Shown piece after piece: positions 11,680 through 24,899 of a stretch of DNA of 64,000 nucleotides; position 1 is the stretch's first letter; every line of letters starts with the position of its first letter. This DNA is from Kappaphycus alvarezii (Eukaryota; Rhodophyta; Florideophyceae; Gigartinales; Solieriaceae). A program made the position numbers and the translations under genes. The notes below the pieces were generated by a model. It made no database searches, was not told the DNA's origin, and saw only the letters and a list, made by a program, of their open reading frames with translations. The DNA is taken from the NCBI GenBank assembly GCA_002205965.3, contig NADL03000007.1, forward strand, positions 124,001-188,000, given 5' to 3'.

Positions 11680-14600
11680 GATTCACTTCTGTAAATCAGA
11701 TTTGCCATTTATTGAAATATGTGCAGTTCTGTATACCATCAATACTGTAGTTGCCGACTGGGGCCAGTAATTTGGGACACCTATCGCGCTTCTGTACCGC
11801 ACTCTCAATGGCTTCCTTCTGGGATACTGCACAACTGGAAGTTGAAAAACGCCATTCAACTGTTGAATTGCACAATTTTCGCATGCAGACTAGACCCGCG
11901 ATCACGCTCAGCAGAGTGGACTGTGGATAGGCTGCTCTGTCTGGGGTGACCCGATCGAGGTCTACTCTTACGTTTGGGTGGCCTGGTCAATTTGTTACTT
12001 TCCAATCGAGCCATGTTCTTAGGGTTTTCTTGATCATGAGTTTCATATATTTTCCGCTTGGCCTGACGGCAAACGGCTAGATGAAGCTGAGAGGGCTGCT
12101 GGCCGGGAATAGGGTCACACGGAGAAGGAAAGGGAGAATAAGAGGGTCCAAACAGGAAGTCAAAAGTTCTCCAGTTCTCATTTTTTGTTAACTGTTTACT
12201 TCCATTTCAAGTGCGCTCAATTTCTAAAGATAAAGCGAATTGATCCGATAAGCCACTGCAAGCAGACGACCGGATTACGATTGGACCACCCGACGAGCAT
12301 TGCTCATTAAAGTGGGGGAAATGGGGTGTGTGCTCACAACATTGCGAGAGAAACTGGGACCTTTACTTAAATGTTTAAGTGGGCTTGCCAACCAGACACA
12401 ACTCGGCAAGGGCGTAACCGATGTCTAATCTAGCAAAAGAGGACGAACGAAAATCCCCCCAATTAAATCTCGGCAAGCTGAAAAACAACGGGTTGAAAAC
12501 TCCTGGTGTAAGCGATGTCCTTACAGAAAAGGACAACGACGAATTCTCGAAGTGAGCGACCTTTAGTAACACCAACAGGACAACAACAGCTGGTACCCCT
12601 CACTTTTTGTGACAAAAGACAGCACTGGTTGAGTGCGGCATGGTATGCTGAGCATTGCTGAGCCTGATCGATAAGGACGGTATTCCTCACACGCTTTTCC
12701 CAGATCGACCCAGCCTGCAGCGGGGCCGAGGGATGAAAATACGACCAAAGCGACTAAAACTTAAATCGACACAACAAGAGCTCCGAGGAGAGGACGGGCG
12801 AACCGTAAAAACCGCTTGGCCTTCATGCATTGATGCCACGGCGCTCGGGCCTAGCATGATCCGGGCGCTGAGGCTTTCAAAGGCTCCAAACTGTTGAGAT
12901 ATTAGTCTCATATCTTTCATACAAGTACCTGTTGTCACAGTAATGCGTTAAAATTCTATATTCGCATATGATTCATTTCTTCATGATAAGCGATCAAGCA
13001 CTGGGACGCATCATCCGCTCAACATTGGCGATGGGAAATTGATTGTATTGGCAATGAAAAGATTAATGACTTTGGAGATGAGACAATTGATTATTTTGGC
13101 AATGTAGAGGTTGATGAGGTTGGAGATGAGACAATTGATTATGTTGACAATGTCGAGGTTGATGAGGCTGGCGATGAGGTAATTGATTATATTGGAAATA
13201 TTAAGGTTGATGAGATTGGCGATGAGACTATAGATTATACTGGCAGCTACAATGCTGCTGAGAGTAGTGATAAGATTGCTGTTATACACATGGGGTCGGT
13301 TAGAGGATCTAATGCGCATGGATGTTTATTTTTAACAACCATTCAGGATCAGCTCCGAGGGAACAGGTGACGAAGGCGGATAAAAAATTCTTTGCCCAAG
13401 ACCTGCATCTTGTCCTATTCATTTTCAATTCATTTAGACTATTTGGGGTCTTTTTGAGTGATATCAAAGTTGACCAATTACTTCTGCTCTTACTGATATA
13501 GACAAAAGCCTGGATGGTATAGGAAACATATAACTCTACTCAGGTGGGGTAAAAGGCTCTGAAAGTGATCTACTAAAAATGTAAAGGACCATTCTGACAT
13601 TAGGGGGCGACAGGGTCTTTTATTTAATGCTTCCATTGACGGCATTAGGATTTTTGTTTGAAAAGAGTATCAAATATGCACGTATGGTGCAATTAGTGGT
13701 GAGGATTCAATCCTTTTGGCAGATCAGGTAATTGAAACTTTCCCATCATCCCACGTTCTCGTAACGAATGGTGAAGTACCCTTTCGCGATTGGAGGTCAC
13801 CTCCACACTCTGAATGTGCCATTCCTTTGGTAGAATTTTGAACTCATTTTGTCGACTAACCCTCCAACTGTACCACTCACCATTCCAATTGGTGTCAAAT
13901 ACCATCAAGTCATGACGTTGGGTATTCTTCCTCTGAAGGCATACACTAACTTTGTACACATCGAAAGTGCGAAGCAATGCACCAATATTGCCAATACTAG
14001 GAATGTTCAGTCTCTAATTCGAACTAACATACTTAGCTCTTGTTAATACAATAAGGATAATGCATCCTCTATATTTCTTGATGCCTCGAATTGAGTACTT
14101 ATTAATATTTTCCTGAACAGTACGTAAGGTGTACTTTACTTGCTTTTCTATCCATACAAAAAGACATAAGCCAGAAAAAATGCCAAACCAACGAGCAACA
14201 CTATTTTGCCATCACTTTATGCCCTTTTACGGGTAGAGCTAGCTTTGTTGGATTACTTCTGCTAACCACTTTCTGCTAAACACTTTATTGTGTGCTCGCT
14301 ATCTGCTAACCCTGCTATTACCAACATTTACAAAAAATTACATTGCCTCAGGACCCAACCGAGCGGATCCTGCTCATAAGTTCTTTACTCTTCTTTTCGC
14401 TTCTGCCACACCCTGATCTCGACTGGGAATTTGATCTTCATCGCGCAATGGAATGCGTGCAGACAATTTTCAAGAGCTTCGAAAAGCCAAAAAAGAGACA
14501 CTCATCACAGTCTAGAAGGAAATCGAAAGAGTCTCTAAGTACTTTTGTTTCAATGAGGACGTTTACTTTTGTCTGTAAGCGTGAGAAACAGTACAAGTGA

Positions 14601-17600
14601 AAGAAAAATTTCCGGGACAGCAAAACTTCTTCTGGGAGGAAAATTCATGTTTGTCTACTGCGAGTGGAACATAGATTAGAACCCCTATTAGCTCACAATG
14701 GGGGCCTTGAATTAATAAAACGCTTTAAACCCTCCACAACGCCGCATAGGTGCCCATGGCCGCCTCAAGGGTGCAACTCCCACTGTCAAGACGACTGTCC
14801 TAACTTTTGCTTCTCAAGTCATCGTCACCTCCTCTACATTAGCAAATTAGGTCCCAGGACCGAGTTTTTGATCCTCTTTCACCGGAAGAGATCTAATTAC
14901 ACCCGAATGCTACCAAGCAACCGTACTAAGCCGTCTTGAAATCAAAAACAACCTACAGCCCCACCCGACAGTCCTGGTAGCTGAAAAAATCTTAGCCTAT
15001 CACCCCTGTTATTCCTCGACCAGGTTTAAATCCGCAAAAAACTGTTTGTTTGTTACTTTCAATGGCTACGTTTTCTGATGATATACTTAATTGGAAAAAG
15101 CCGTACGTTTGCGCACAATTTTCGGGCCTAAAGAGCAGTCCTTTGATCTACAAAACACGTGCTCTGGCGGAGACTTGACTCAGAGGGCATATATAAAGGC
15201 AATTAACTAGTCGCAGCTGTCATTGAGCCTCTTTTTCGTTTTTAGGGCGCTAAACAAAATATCCTGGGGAGTGTGAGACTGCCTCGCCACGAGGAACTTT
15301 CTGATCCATAAAGGATCAAAATGGGAATCTTGAGCCCTGTATATGAATCTGGTAAATCAAAATCATCTGATCCTCTTTGATTTTTTCAGATTTACTCCAA
15401 GGTGATAGAGGTAATCTGCGGAGGTAGAAGGGAACTCCTCCACCTGACCAAATTGTGATCCTGTGGAGCTCATCATGAAATATTTCCTGCATATCACTAC
15501 CTTTTTGTTTTGAAATACGCGAAGCGCGTTTTGTTCTCGTCTACGTACGGAATCCCGTCAGACAATGAGAAATCAAGCATACGCCCACTAAGACTCACAG
15601 TGTGTTCGCTTACCCTCCTTTCTCTTAAGCCTCCTGCGATGCAGTGGCACAGCTCGCCGACGGCGAGGACAAGTTGTAGTGGTAGAGCGGGGTGATTCCT
15701 TAGATGGCTGGACGGTATACTTATCCTCCGGATTGTAAGCCCGAACCGTGATCCGAGAGGATGCTAACCTGGATAAGAATTGAAGCCAAAAACCGTGGAC
15801 ATCAGAGGTGCAAAATTGGACAGAGAAGATGTAATAGTGGGCCAGCAGTGCTGAATATCACCGTTAGGGATAAGGATGTTGTCACCAACGACAACCTTGA
15901 AGTTCCTATTTGTATATAGACGCCGGGGTCCGGGGCGCCAATTTTGAGTAAATATCACATGCAAACAACGAAACGGGTAGTATAGTATTGGATAGAGAGG
16001 GAAAAAAAAGGAACTCCGGCGGATAAACGTGGCTATAGTCAAAGTTGCCGTTGACAAGTTTGCTGCAAAGGGAGAAGTTGGGAGTCAAGCTCAGAACCAA
16101 CACCGGGGTGGATGATTCTAGGGCCCTAGTGGTCAGGTAGGTATTCTACAAGTTAGCTGGATTAGGGTTATTTTTGACGTAGTATAAGTAAAGTAAATTT
16201 CAGCCAAGTCAGGAGATCCAATTTAGGGATAAGTAAAGTCAACACTTGGCCCAGTAGGTGCTTTTCAATGCGAAAATATCAGGTCCAAGTTGGGAGCCGA
16301 GTGGTCCGGATTGCAGGCCCTCACGCTCTCTCGGGTTGTTATACATACCAAGAGTAATGCGGGCGACAATCGTTTATTGTCCTTACTGTGCAGTACAATG
16401 CCTGCTGGTAGCAGTGGTTATGGCATGTACGGAGAATTATCACCGAAAGCAGCTCTGCCGGTGGCAGTACAGTGTGATTGGCAATAGCACTAAACTTTTT
16501 GATGCAGAACATCCATTTCTCTAGTCTATACTGTCAGAAACATTAAAGCCAGACCCCTGATTACTCCAAGATTGACCTCGGCACTCCCCTGATGTCGTCT
16601 TGAGCCGAAAACCAGAACTAAGTGTTTGGGACAAGTATTATAATTACAATTCGTTCATCTTACCAAACGCTGTTAAAAAGTCCAATTTAGAATTTCTATA
16701 AAAATGCAAGTGGCTCATGGTCCTGAAGATATTAAATTATAAAAACAAATAACATATTTCGCTGTAAAATGATACATATTATTCAAAATATTGTGTATTA
16801 AATTCAGTTTTCTTTCCAATCATTGCTGAAAATAATGGATAAGCAATTATTTTCTTAAAATTTAATGATATTGTATATATACAGTATCTTTGTATGAAAT
16901 GTAAACAAGGCATACTTGCAAAAATTTAACCTATTATCATACGTAACATTAATTCTACTGCATTTGCGATATTCTCCGTGGATCTACAAAGTTTGAGATC
17001 ATTCTTTCAACTCATTTGGTCACGAAGAACCTCTGAACTTCGGTTCTCATCTGGATTGAGACAGGCCAAAAATGCCCCTTGATCGGTACGTCGATAATCA
17101 ATTGTTTACTACCGGTCAAAATGTCTAATTCTAATACGCTTTGGGAAATATGTTTTCCTCTTATGTATCTTGGAAAACTGGTGCACTTTGCATGTCACTG
17201 CTAGTCCGCTTTTTACTTTCCAAAAGTTCCTTATACCCAAGAGCAGGGCAAGTTATCGCTTCAACTGCAGGGGGGTTTATAAACAGCTGAAGATGATTGC
17301 GTGGCCCTTCCAAAATAATCAACTTTCATCATTCTTTACCCGCTGTCCTTGCACATTACTTGTTACTCTCTTACATTCAGCCTTTTTTACTACTAATATT
17401 GAAGCTCTAGTTCCTCTGCTAGTCTCCCTGTCCCAAGTTTCCACTTGATGAAAAGAGATGCCACAAATATCAGTAGACAGGGAGCTTTAAGAGCTTCTTT
17501 GCTTGGTTAATGGATTCTCAGAAGCACGAACTTCACAGTGGTTTTGAATTAAAATAGCTCGGAAATCTTATCGTCCATCCAGAATTGAACCTTCGCACAA

Positions 17601-20600
17601 AGCATTGTTGAGCGATAATCGAAATGAAACGAGGATCTCTTTCCTGTGGTGGAAGTTTTTTGGCAACGTAAATGGTTAGCGTAAGGACTCCCACTGCATG
17701 CGCTCATGATCTTTCATAAGCAGTCCGAGAATTGCCTCCATGAAAATGGTATCCTTTCTAATATTTTGACCTAAAGCAAGCATCGTTAGTAATTTTACTT
17801 TCTCCTGCAGATTTTTGAACACTGTCACTCATGAACTCCTTCGACATAAAATGCGGCCCTACATCGTACTATTCTCGTTAAAGTGACCGGAAATCTATTT
17901 TGCTGTTTTACAAAGCCAATATGAAACTTCATGCTGACTTAAACCTGTAATTGTTTAGAAACTGCAGAAAGTCTGGAGTCCAATGCATTCGCGCTTTTCG
18001 TGCATAAGACACTCGACTAAAGAATTAATATCCACAGTACTGATAACATGTGACAATGTTTTCTGCTCCAGCTTAAAATATGGAGAGCAAGGCCTAGCGT
18101 TAGCTCTCATAGCGCTGATTTTGTTCAGTTTGCAATTAAATTCCCAGTAGATGATTTTCGAACCGTTTTGAACAGTTTCAAATGTAAAAAGGACCTTTCT
18201 CAGTTTCTAGATACTCATGGAGTTACAGAGCGTAAAATTGAGCCTTTCGATGTATTTAAGCTTTTTTGAACGATAAAGGACTCTTTTTTTCTTTGCACCT
18301 ATTTTGCTACTCGTGAGTCTGGAACACATAAATTCGGGCGCTTAAGCTTGCTACTATCGAAATGGAGCACAAAATATGGAAATAAAAGTTACTACTTCAA
18401 CGGCGCAAAAGAAAAGAGCAAACTAAACTAAATGAATATCAGCTGATTCATCATTTTTCCCATGTATTAACGTGGTATGTTCATAGTTCGGAAATGTAGC
18501 CTCACTAATATTACACCTAATAAGATGTGGCATGTAAAAGGTTACAGAATGAACCACAGCAGAGGCAGTGACTAGCGTCTTGATACATACGATAAAAGCA
18601 TCGGAGTCTCATCTTCAGGTAAAAAACCTATTCTTTATCAACATTTCAATCTAGGAATCAGCTCCTATGAGCAAAGCTTTCTAATGCGCAGAACAAACTA
18701 AACTTGAATAATTCTTTTCAGAAGTAATCCCAATTCCGAAACCACTCTTTCATAGCTCTTTGCCCTCACTGTACCTTCACAGCCGGTGAGGTTGCCGAAT
18801 CTCCAACTGTAGCATCTATAGAGATCTGTGAGCTGAACTTCTCATTTTAAACAATTCAAATTACTGATGTAATCCCCTATTAGTCATTAATCGTTAAATA
18901 CAAATCTAACAGCATTCCTGATTCTGCGTTAGAAAGAAACACATGTACCCGTATTACTGCCTAAAAATTTTTAGCAATTAAGACAAGTCGTCGCAACGCT
19001 GTCCAATTCTTGTCCAATTTTCAATACCACGAACATTTCTTTCATTCATTTTAAAATTATGTTTTAAAGTTTTTGATAAAATTCTATCACTATACCAGCT
19101 CGATAGAAAAGATAGCGTGTAAAGCTAACACTGGGGTTGATTACAGCTACCTAAGTGTTAAGATTTCTGAATACTCGTCGTCACTGTGATTATGAACCGC
19201 AACAGTTCGGAAAAAGCATTTTAGTGCCAATTTCTCGTAAAAAACGCGCGAATGGGATTTAGAGCAACTTGTCGGCCAGTGGAGAAGACAACCTAGCGTC
19301 ACGAAACAATCCATCCGGGCGGATATCATCATAAAATCAGATACTTTCTCTTTTCAACAAAATTTACAGATTCATTAATAGCATAGCTCACTTCAGTGAT
19401 GTGCTCAAGAATTTTGTCCATTTTGACTTTTTTGCTGCACTAATAGCCCCAGTCTAGGTTCTAAATCTGTTGGCTGTTTGCACCACGGCCGAATTCATCT
19501 TGAGTCTGCTGAGTGTGGACTGAGAGCAGGGCTGGTTGGTTGAATTACACATTTCCACGTCCTCCTTTGTCCCACTTTTCGTGACATTTATGCGCTCAAA
19601 TTGTCTTTCTCATATAAATCACTATTTTTTCTCGGCAATCCTCCATTAAAGGGTTATGAAAGGACGTAGCTAAAATTTCTTGCTCTTGTATCAAAAATTG
19701 TGAACAACGGATTCAAATCTTGTCCAAAGCTACAACTACGATAAAAGATTCATAAAATATTTGTTTCTCTTTCCCCTATCAATGGAAAAAATACAGCTTT
19801 TGAGTGATTTCTCTCTATAAAAATCAAGTAGAGAGGTTAAAATCTTTCTATTAGAAATCAAATGAAGCTACCTCCGCCGCATGTGGAATTTAGCAAAAAG
19901 TACTCTGAAGAAAGCGCCTGTCGGCAAATCTGCCGAGTACCCTATCCTGTCGCATTCCAATCAGAATTAGATTTGAACTGATTATCCGCCGTCACAATAC
20001 CATTCAATTTGTCACCAAAAATTTGAAACATTTGCATGCAGGGAAAAAGAACTTTATAGTATCTCTAAGATCAATTGACTCTAAATGAGTCAAATTAAGC
20101 GTCCTATAGCGCAGAGAGAACTAAATAACGTCCCCATCATCAACCCTGCCTGTTGATGAATATGCCTTGATATTACTATTAATAAATCGAACTCGCCCAA
20201 GGGATGAAGAGAGGCATCTTATCTGAACTAAGAACTAAAAATTTGGGTTGGAGCAAAGCGGCATTACATGATAAAGGATAATGATACAAAAATAACCATG
20301 CATGTCTGACTTTTTGAGTAGGGTGCGCTACTGGTTTATGTGCCTGGTTTGTTTTGTCGGCAATTGAAGCAGCTTTATTCGGAGAGAGTACAACATAAAA
20401 ACATAACACCGGCAATTGTTTATATATATCTCGGAAGATGCTTCCCATCTCTAAACTATTTATAAAAATCAAACAAAAAGACCTTGCATGAACATCCATT
20501 CCTCTATATTTGCTCTCAATCTTGATATGAATGTACTTAAGAATTGCCCTGTCCGTTACACTACAATAATAGGGTCCTAGAGCCTGCTCACATCACGGCT

Positions 20601-22670
20601 AGAATATCTAACTGTGCAAATCCTCCATATTTTTTATACATTATTAATGTTTGTCTGCTTCCCACGGTTCCTCTCCATCCAAGAGAAATAACTGTAACCA
20701 CAATCGAAACGACTATCTGGGGAAAAATACTCCCTGGAGTCGGTCACTATTCCGTAGCATGTCGCTTGCTGACGTGCTTCATTGCTTATACATGCGTAAG
20801 TAGGTCTATATGTGAGATAATTTACTTGTGCAATGAGAACCGGTTGAAGGGTTTTTACAGTTGACCTATCGTCTTATAATAAATAAAATGGCACAAAAAG
20901 CTTACGTAAAGGAGTTAGCGGGAGTAAGGGGTCCATGTAATGGTCTTTTGAACGCACTTTTTCTAACTGTTTAGCATTTTCAATTGTTTGAATAGGGTAA
21001 GTCAACATGTGACACATACTAAGAATTACTTGGCCGGTTTTACTGAATTATTTCGCTGCGTAATTTTCAAAATACCATTTTACAGTTAAATAAACGGATT
21101 TAGTATCTTACTTTGTTTAAAAAGGATAAAACATATCAAATATGGCCTATAAATCAGCTCATCTGATCAAGATGTAGCTCAGCAATGTGTGAAGCCCAAA
21201 AAAATGAAATCTGATTTTGAGCTCAGTGTCGATCAATGTGTACGTCATGGATGTGCTATTCTACGGTTCGAAAGGCACAGACCTTGGGTCCGAATTGTTA
21301 TTGTACAAAAAATTCTGTAGAAATGGAGTGGGTGGACTGGGCTTCAGTATCTCAAGGGAATACGTTTAATGCGAAAAGTACGGGAATAAAATTACGCCTA
21401 GGATCAGATTAAAAAGGTTTACATTAAGTGAATATACATATCGACTAAATATCAAAAAGAACGCATTTTTCTTGCTCCAAACAGTCTAGAAAATGTGTTT
21501 CCATATTTTTTGACATCGACAAGAATAATCTTTCATCCCCACAGTCCGTTGTAAAAGGGGAGAATATTCTTAAATCAAAACCGTTGTGAAGTAATTACAA
21601 AATTAGTGCTTTGCTCGAGATTACCCAGGGGAAAGCATTCAAGCAATTCTTCTATTTTTCCATGAACGGGAGCTGCAGGCTTTTGGCCTACGGAAAGTAT
21701 GAAACCAAGATATATGTGGAGTTAAGCGAGTAGTCCGCTACCCGAAGAGACACAAGCGACACCGTTCAGTATGTACTGCTGTTCATGAGGGCGTCGAGAG
21801 TGATCCTAGATGAATCTGTCAAGGTAGCTATGGAGACTTACTAAACTGCAGCCGTTACGTATGGGCAACTTATTTTCTTTCTGACGTGTGCTGTTATGTG
21901 TCGCCTAGATATTAGATCGAGTTCTTTATTTAGATTGCTAAAAGTACATTTTCAACAAACCTTGCGCTTCGAAACTTCTACAAGATTAATTACAGCTTGT
22001 AGTCAGCGAGCCCACAATGAAGGAATGGGGAAAAGGGGTTATCTTTATTGAGATGTATGGATTGGCTGGAACCTATTTAGAATGAAGAAAGTGGCTGATG
22101 GTCTGTTACTTCTGCTAAATGTTGCAAGTATATCGAAGATTGGTAAGAAGGTAATTTACTAAACAGAGCAACTCTTAGAAAGGCATATGGATAAGAAAAG
22201 TACATAAATGAAGCATGGGCCCATCTTGGTGGCAAATCATAGCATAGCTATCCTTCAAAAGAACTTTCCTCCGGTCTTTTCCAGATTTCTTTCTACACAC
22301 CTTACATGAAAGTTGGACATAACGTCGGTGCTCTCGGAATGTTAGTTGGACCTGCTAGTTTGGAGTATGTGATAATTAAAATTCAAAAATCTTCATTTTT
22401 TGCAGTTCGCGCTAGTTTCAAAGCAGCGAGAACCTAAATTTGGAAAATAGAATTTCGCCCAACGCAGGTAGGCGTTCATATTTTACCCCAGTTTGAACAT
22501 ACACCAGTACTCGCTGAAATTTTAATTTCATGTTTAACGTTCGAACGTCACAGATCTACTACCCTTTCCCAGCGGCCTCATTCGACCACACGTTTAGCAG
22601 AAATAAACGTTTGAACTCTACGAAGTGCACGATCCCTTTTCCGCTGCACACACTGCTCGTTCAAGTCTTC
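11680..22670. other. A+T-rich gene desert
   Basis: About 11 kb without a recognisable gene. Open frames are short, unrelated to known families and typical of chance. The 48-bp tandem repeat at about 13,030-13,250 is described separately. Isolated TACAG elements occur near 16,386 and 16,465. I saw no tRNA, rRNA or LTR signature. Confidence 0.5.
13030..13250 (+). repeat. 48-bp tandem repeat encoding acidic 16-residue units
   Basis: About four and a half diverged 48-bp units. On the plus strand they stay open and read GDETIDYFGNVEVDEV, then GDETIDYVDNVEVDEA, GDEVIDYIGNIKVDEI and GDETIDYTG. The frame continues open to about 13,370 but has no clear ATG upstream. Substitutions between units mostly keep Asp/Glu at the charged positions and Val/Ile at the hydrophobic ones, as in a coding repeat, but no gene context is visible. 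It may be an exon or a fragment of a repeat protein. Confidence 0.7.
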
Positions 22671-22672
22671 CT

Positions 22673-24700
22673 CTAAGATCCCTCAAAGAGACAAAACACA
22701 GGACAACATTTAATCTGAGATGTGGACACAAATGCTACTACTGAAATGTGCCTCACACATGACAAACAATGGCTTGTTTCGCCCTTTTCCGGACATCTCA
22801 ACCAGCAAATTCGCAACATTTCGGTCGTTTTCATCACCATCGCGCACTCGGGGATTCTTACCACCCACCATCTCGTGCTCCAAATGCTTATGATTCGCAA
22901 GAATCTCGTTCCCAGTCCCAACAAACCCCGTATTTTGGTTATTTTTGGGTTTCCGAGAAGCAGCACCAACAGGACTGCATTTGTTTTTTTGTTAGTCTTC
23001 TCAATTTCCTTTTGCTTTCGCTTCAAAGAACGTTCGTTTTGACGTTTAAGAAATCGCCTCTTTTTCCTCCTGAGCCTTCTTTTCTTCAATTTTTCGGAGT
23101 TCAATTAAATCACCGTGGGTGAGGTACAAGGCCGAACCCCCACATTTAGAACGTATCCCTTTCCATCCGCTTCGATGAAAGCAGATTGCACCGGTGCAAT
23201 CCTGGTTTTAATTCCTCCGCTAAAGTCTCTCGATCAGCAAAAATAGCTGAGACAGAGGAAATTGCCAACGAAGCGCACTTACCGCTGCTAATGACATTTT
23301 TGATGTCCTGCAACTTATTGATCTGTAGTGCGCAATGAGAGTCTACCACCTCCCTTGTTGCTGGAAATGATCTCACTCAGCTCTGTTGGCTTCCTGTTCA
23401 ACTCCCTAAAACGGTTTCGAAACCTGAAGTCCATCCGCCACAGTCCCGTGTCTTCGAAACTGCCCTTAATATCGTCCTCCGAAATAGAATTCCACCCTGC
23501 CATTGCTAGTGCGACCTTAAATTTCATCCCAGCGGTATCGACATCTCCCATACACAAAAAGTAATCCCGGGTCCTCCGCACTGCCTTTTGAAAAGCCTTT
23601 TTGACCTTCTGGTAACATGACTGTAGAAAGTAACTGGTGTTTGCCGGTAACTGCACCACCTCAATGTTTAACTGCCGCGCACGTACGAGCCAGTCCCACC
23701 CCGCCCTGTATTTTTGTCCATCAATTGTGAGGAGCACCGTCTGATCCGCGAGCACAATGGTACAAACGTACTTCGAAAAATGTTCCACATCAAGAGGAAT
23801 CAAGTCCTTCTACATAGACCATTCGGCGTGCAATTTGAAAATGCGTCATTGGGAAACCAAACCCCTACAGTTGTAAAAAAGGCGACCCATCTGGGTTCTT
23901 AAAGACATCCGAATCCCACGCCCCGAACCAATTGCTCATGATGTTGTATCCTCCATAATCAGGAAAGGAGGTATTTTATGTCCGGATACGCTCACTCAAT
24001 GACTGCTGTCAAATGTCGTCCGGTTGAGGACGCCAGTTTCTTGCCACCATGGTGCGATTTCGACGACGACAAAACCTTTTCCCGTTTCCAAATTGTCCAT
24101 CTACGTCGGTTTCATCGATGTTCTATATGTGCATCGCACTCTAGAAAATGCTATAGTCGAATGATCCCACAGATTCCAAAGCGTTTTTGAGAGTTGCGAC
24201 ATGAGAAAATGTATCAGCACTCAAGCGGCGTTTGTCCTTGTTTTCCGCCTTTCGCAATGTAATGTCTCTTTTCCTCGCTCTCCAACTCCGCACGGCGTCC
24301 ACAGAGGTCATTCAAGACTTCCAACCACAGCTTTCGTTTGCCACAATTGCGCCATCATCTCCCGCACGAGGGGTACTCCAGCCGCGAAACCCCTCCCGCT
24401 GCCTTGCAGATGCGCTCCTTAAGTAGTGCGCTCTCACCCTCAATAACACAGGGCGTCTGCCACGGCCAATATTCTCAGGGTTTGTCAAGGTCTCAACGGC
24501 GTCCGAGTCTTTCTCTCCACTGCAGTCACATAGGCGCCCTGTCGTCCTTCTAGAAATTCCGGTTATATTCGCCGTTTGGTCGGGCTGGAGCCCTTGCGGA
24601 GCATGTCGTGGCTTTTTGACGACGCTCGACCAACTTTTCTGCGAAACACCGACGTTCAGCAATTTTTTTGGTTGTTCGCGCATCGATAGGGGCATTGCGC
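22673..24700 (-). pseudogene. degenerate pogo/Jerky-type DDE transposase
   Basis: Remains of a cut-and-paste transposase of the DDE_1 (pogo, Jerky, CENP-B related) group, read right to left. Around 24,114-24,116 the first catalytic Asp lies in NIDETDVDG. Next comes VSGHKIPPFLIM, the family's PPxxIF-like block. Then VLLTIDGQKYRAGWDWLVR with the second Asp near 23,717, IEVVQLPANTSYFLQSCYQK, KKAFQKAVRRTRDYF and WNSISEDDIKGSFEDTGLWR, the typical C-terminal 'ENIRSAFRATGIWP' region. Where the family has LQPLD, this copy reads LQSCY, so the third catalytic Asp is lost. Several stops and frame changes break it. A Lys/Arg-rich end lies near 23,000-23,100. I did not find terminal inverted repeats. Confidence 0.75.
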
Positions 24701-24899
24701 AACTGATATGGGGGTTTTGTTCGACGGAATGGGAGAGTTGTCCGAACGTTTACGGTTTTGAGCATACGTATACGAATGAGGCTACAGTATGTATTACAAT
24801 CCACTCGATAAGCTATGAATAGGTGGTCTGGGGTTTGTGGCGCCATTTGCTGTAGAAAGTTTTGGCGCAAACAGTACTCTTTCTGTGCAATCTTCGTGT

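Noticed and set aside
13011-13319. Leu/Ile/Asn-rich minus-strand ORF over the 48-bp repeat
   Set aside because: It is the complement of the acidic plus-strand repeat; the plus frame keeps charged positions across units and is the better candidate.
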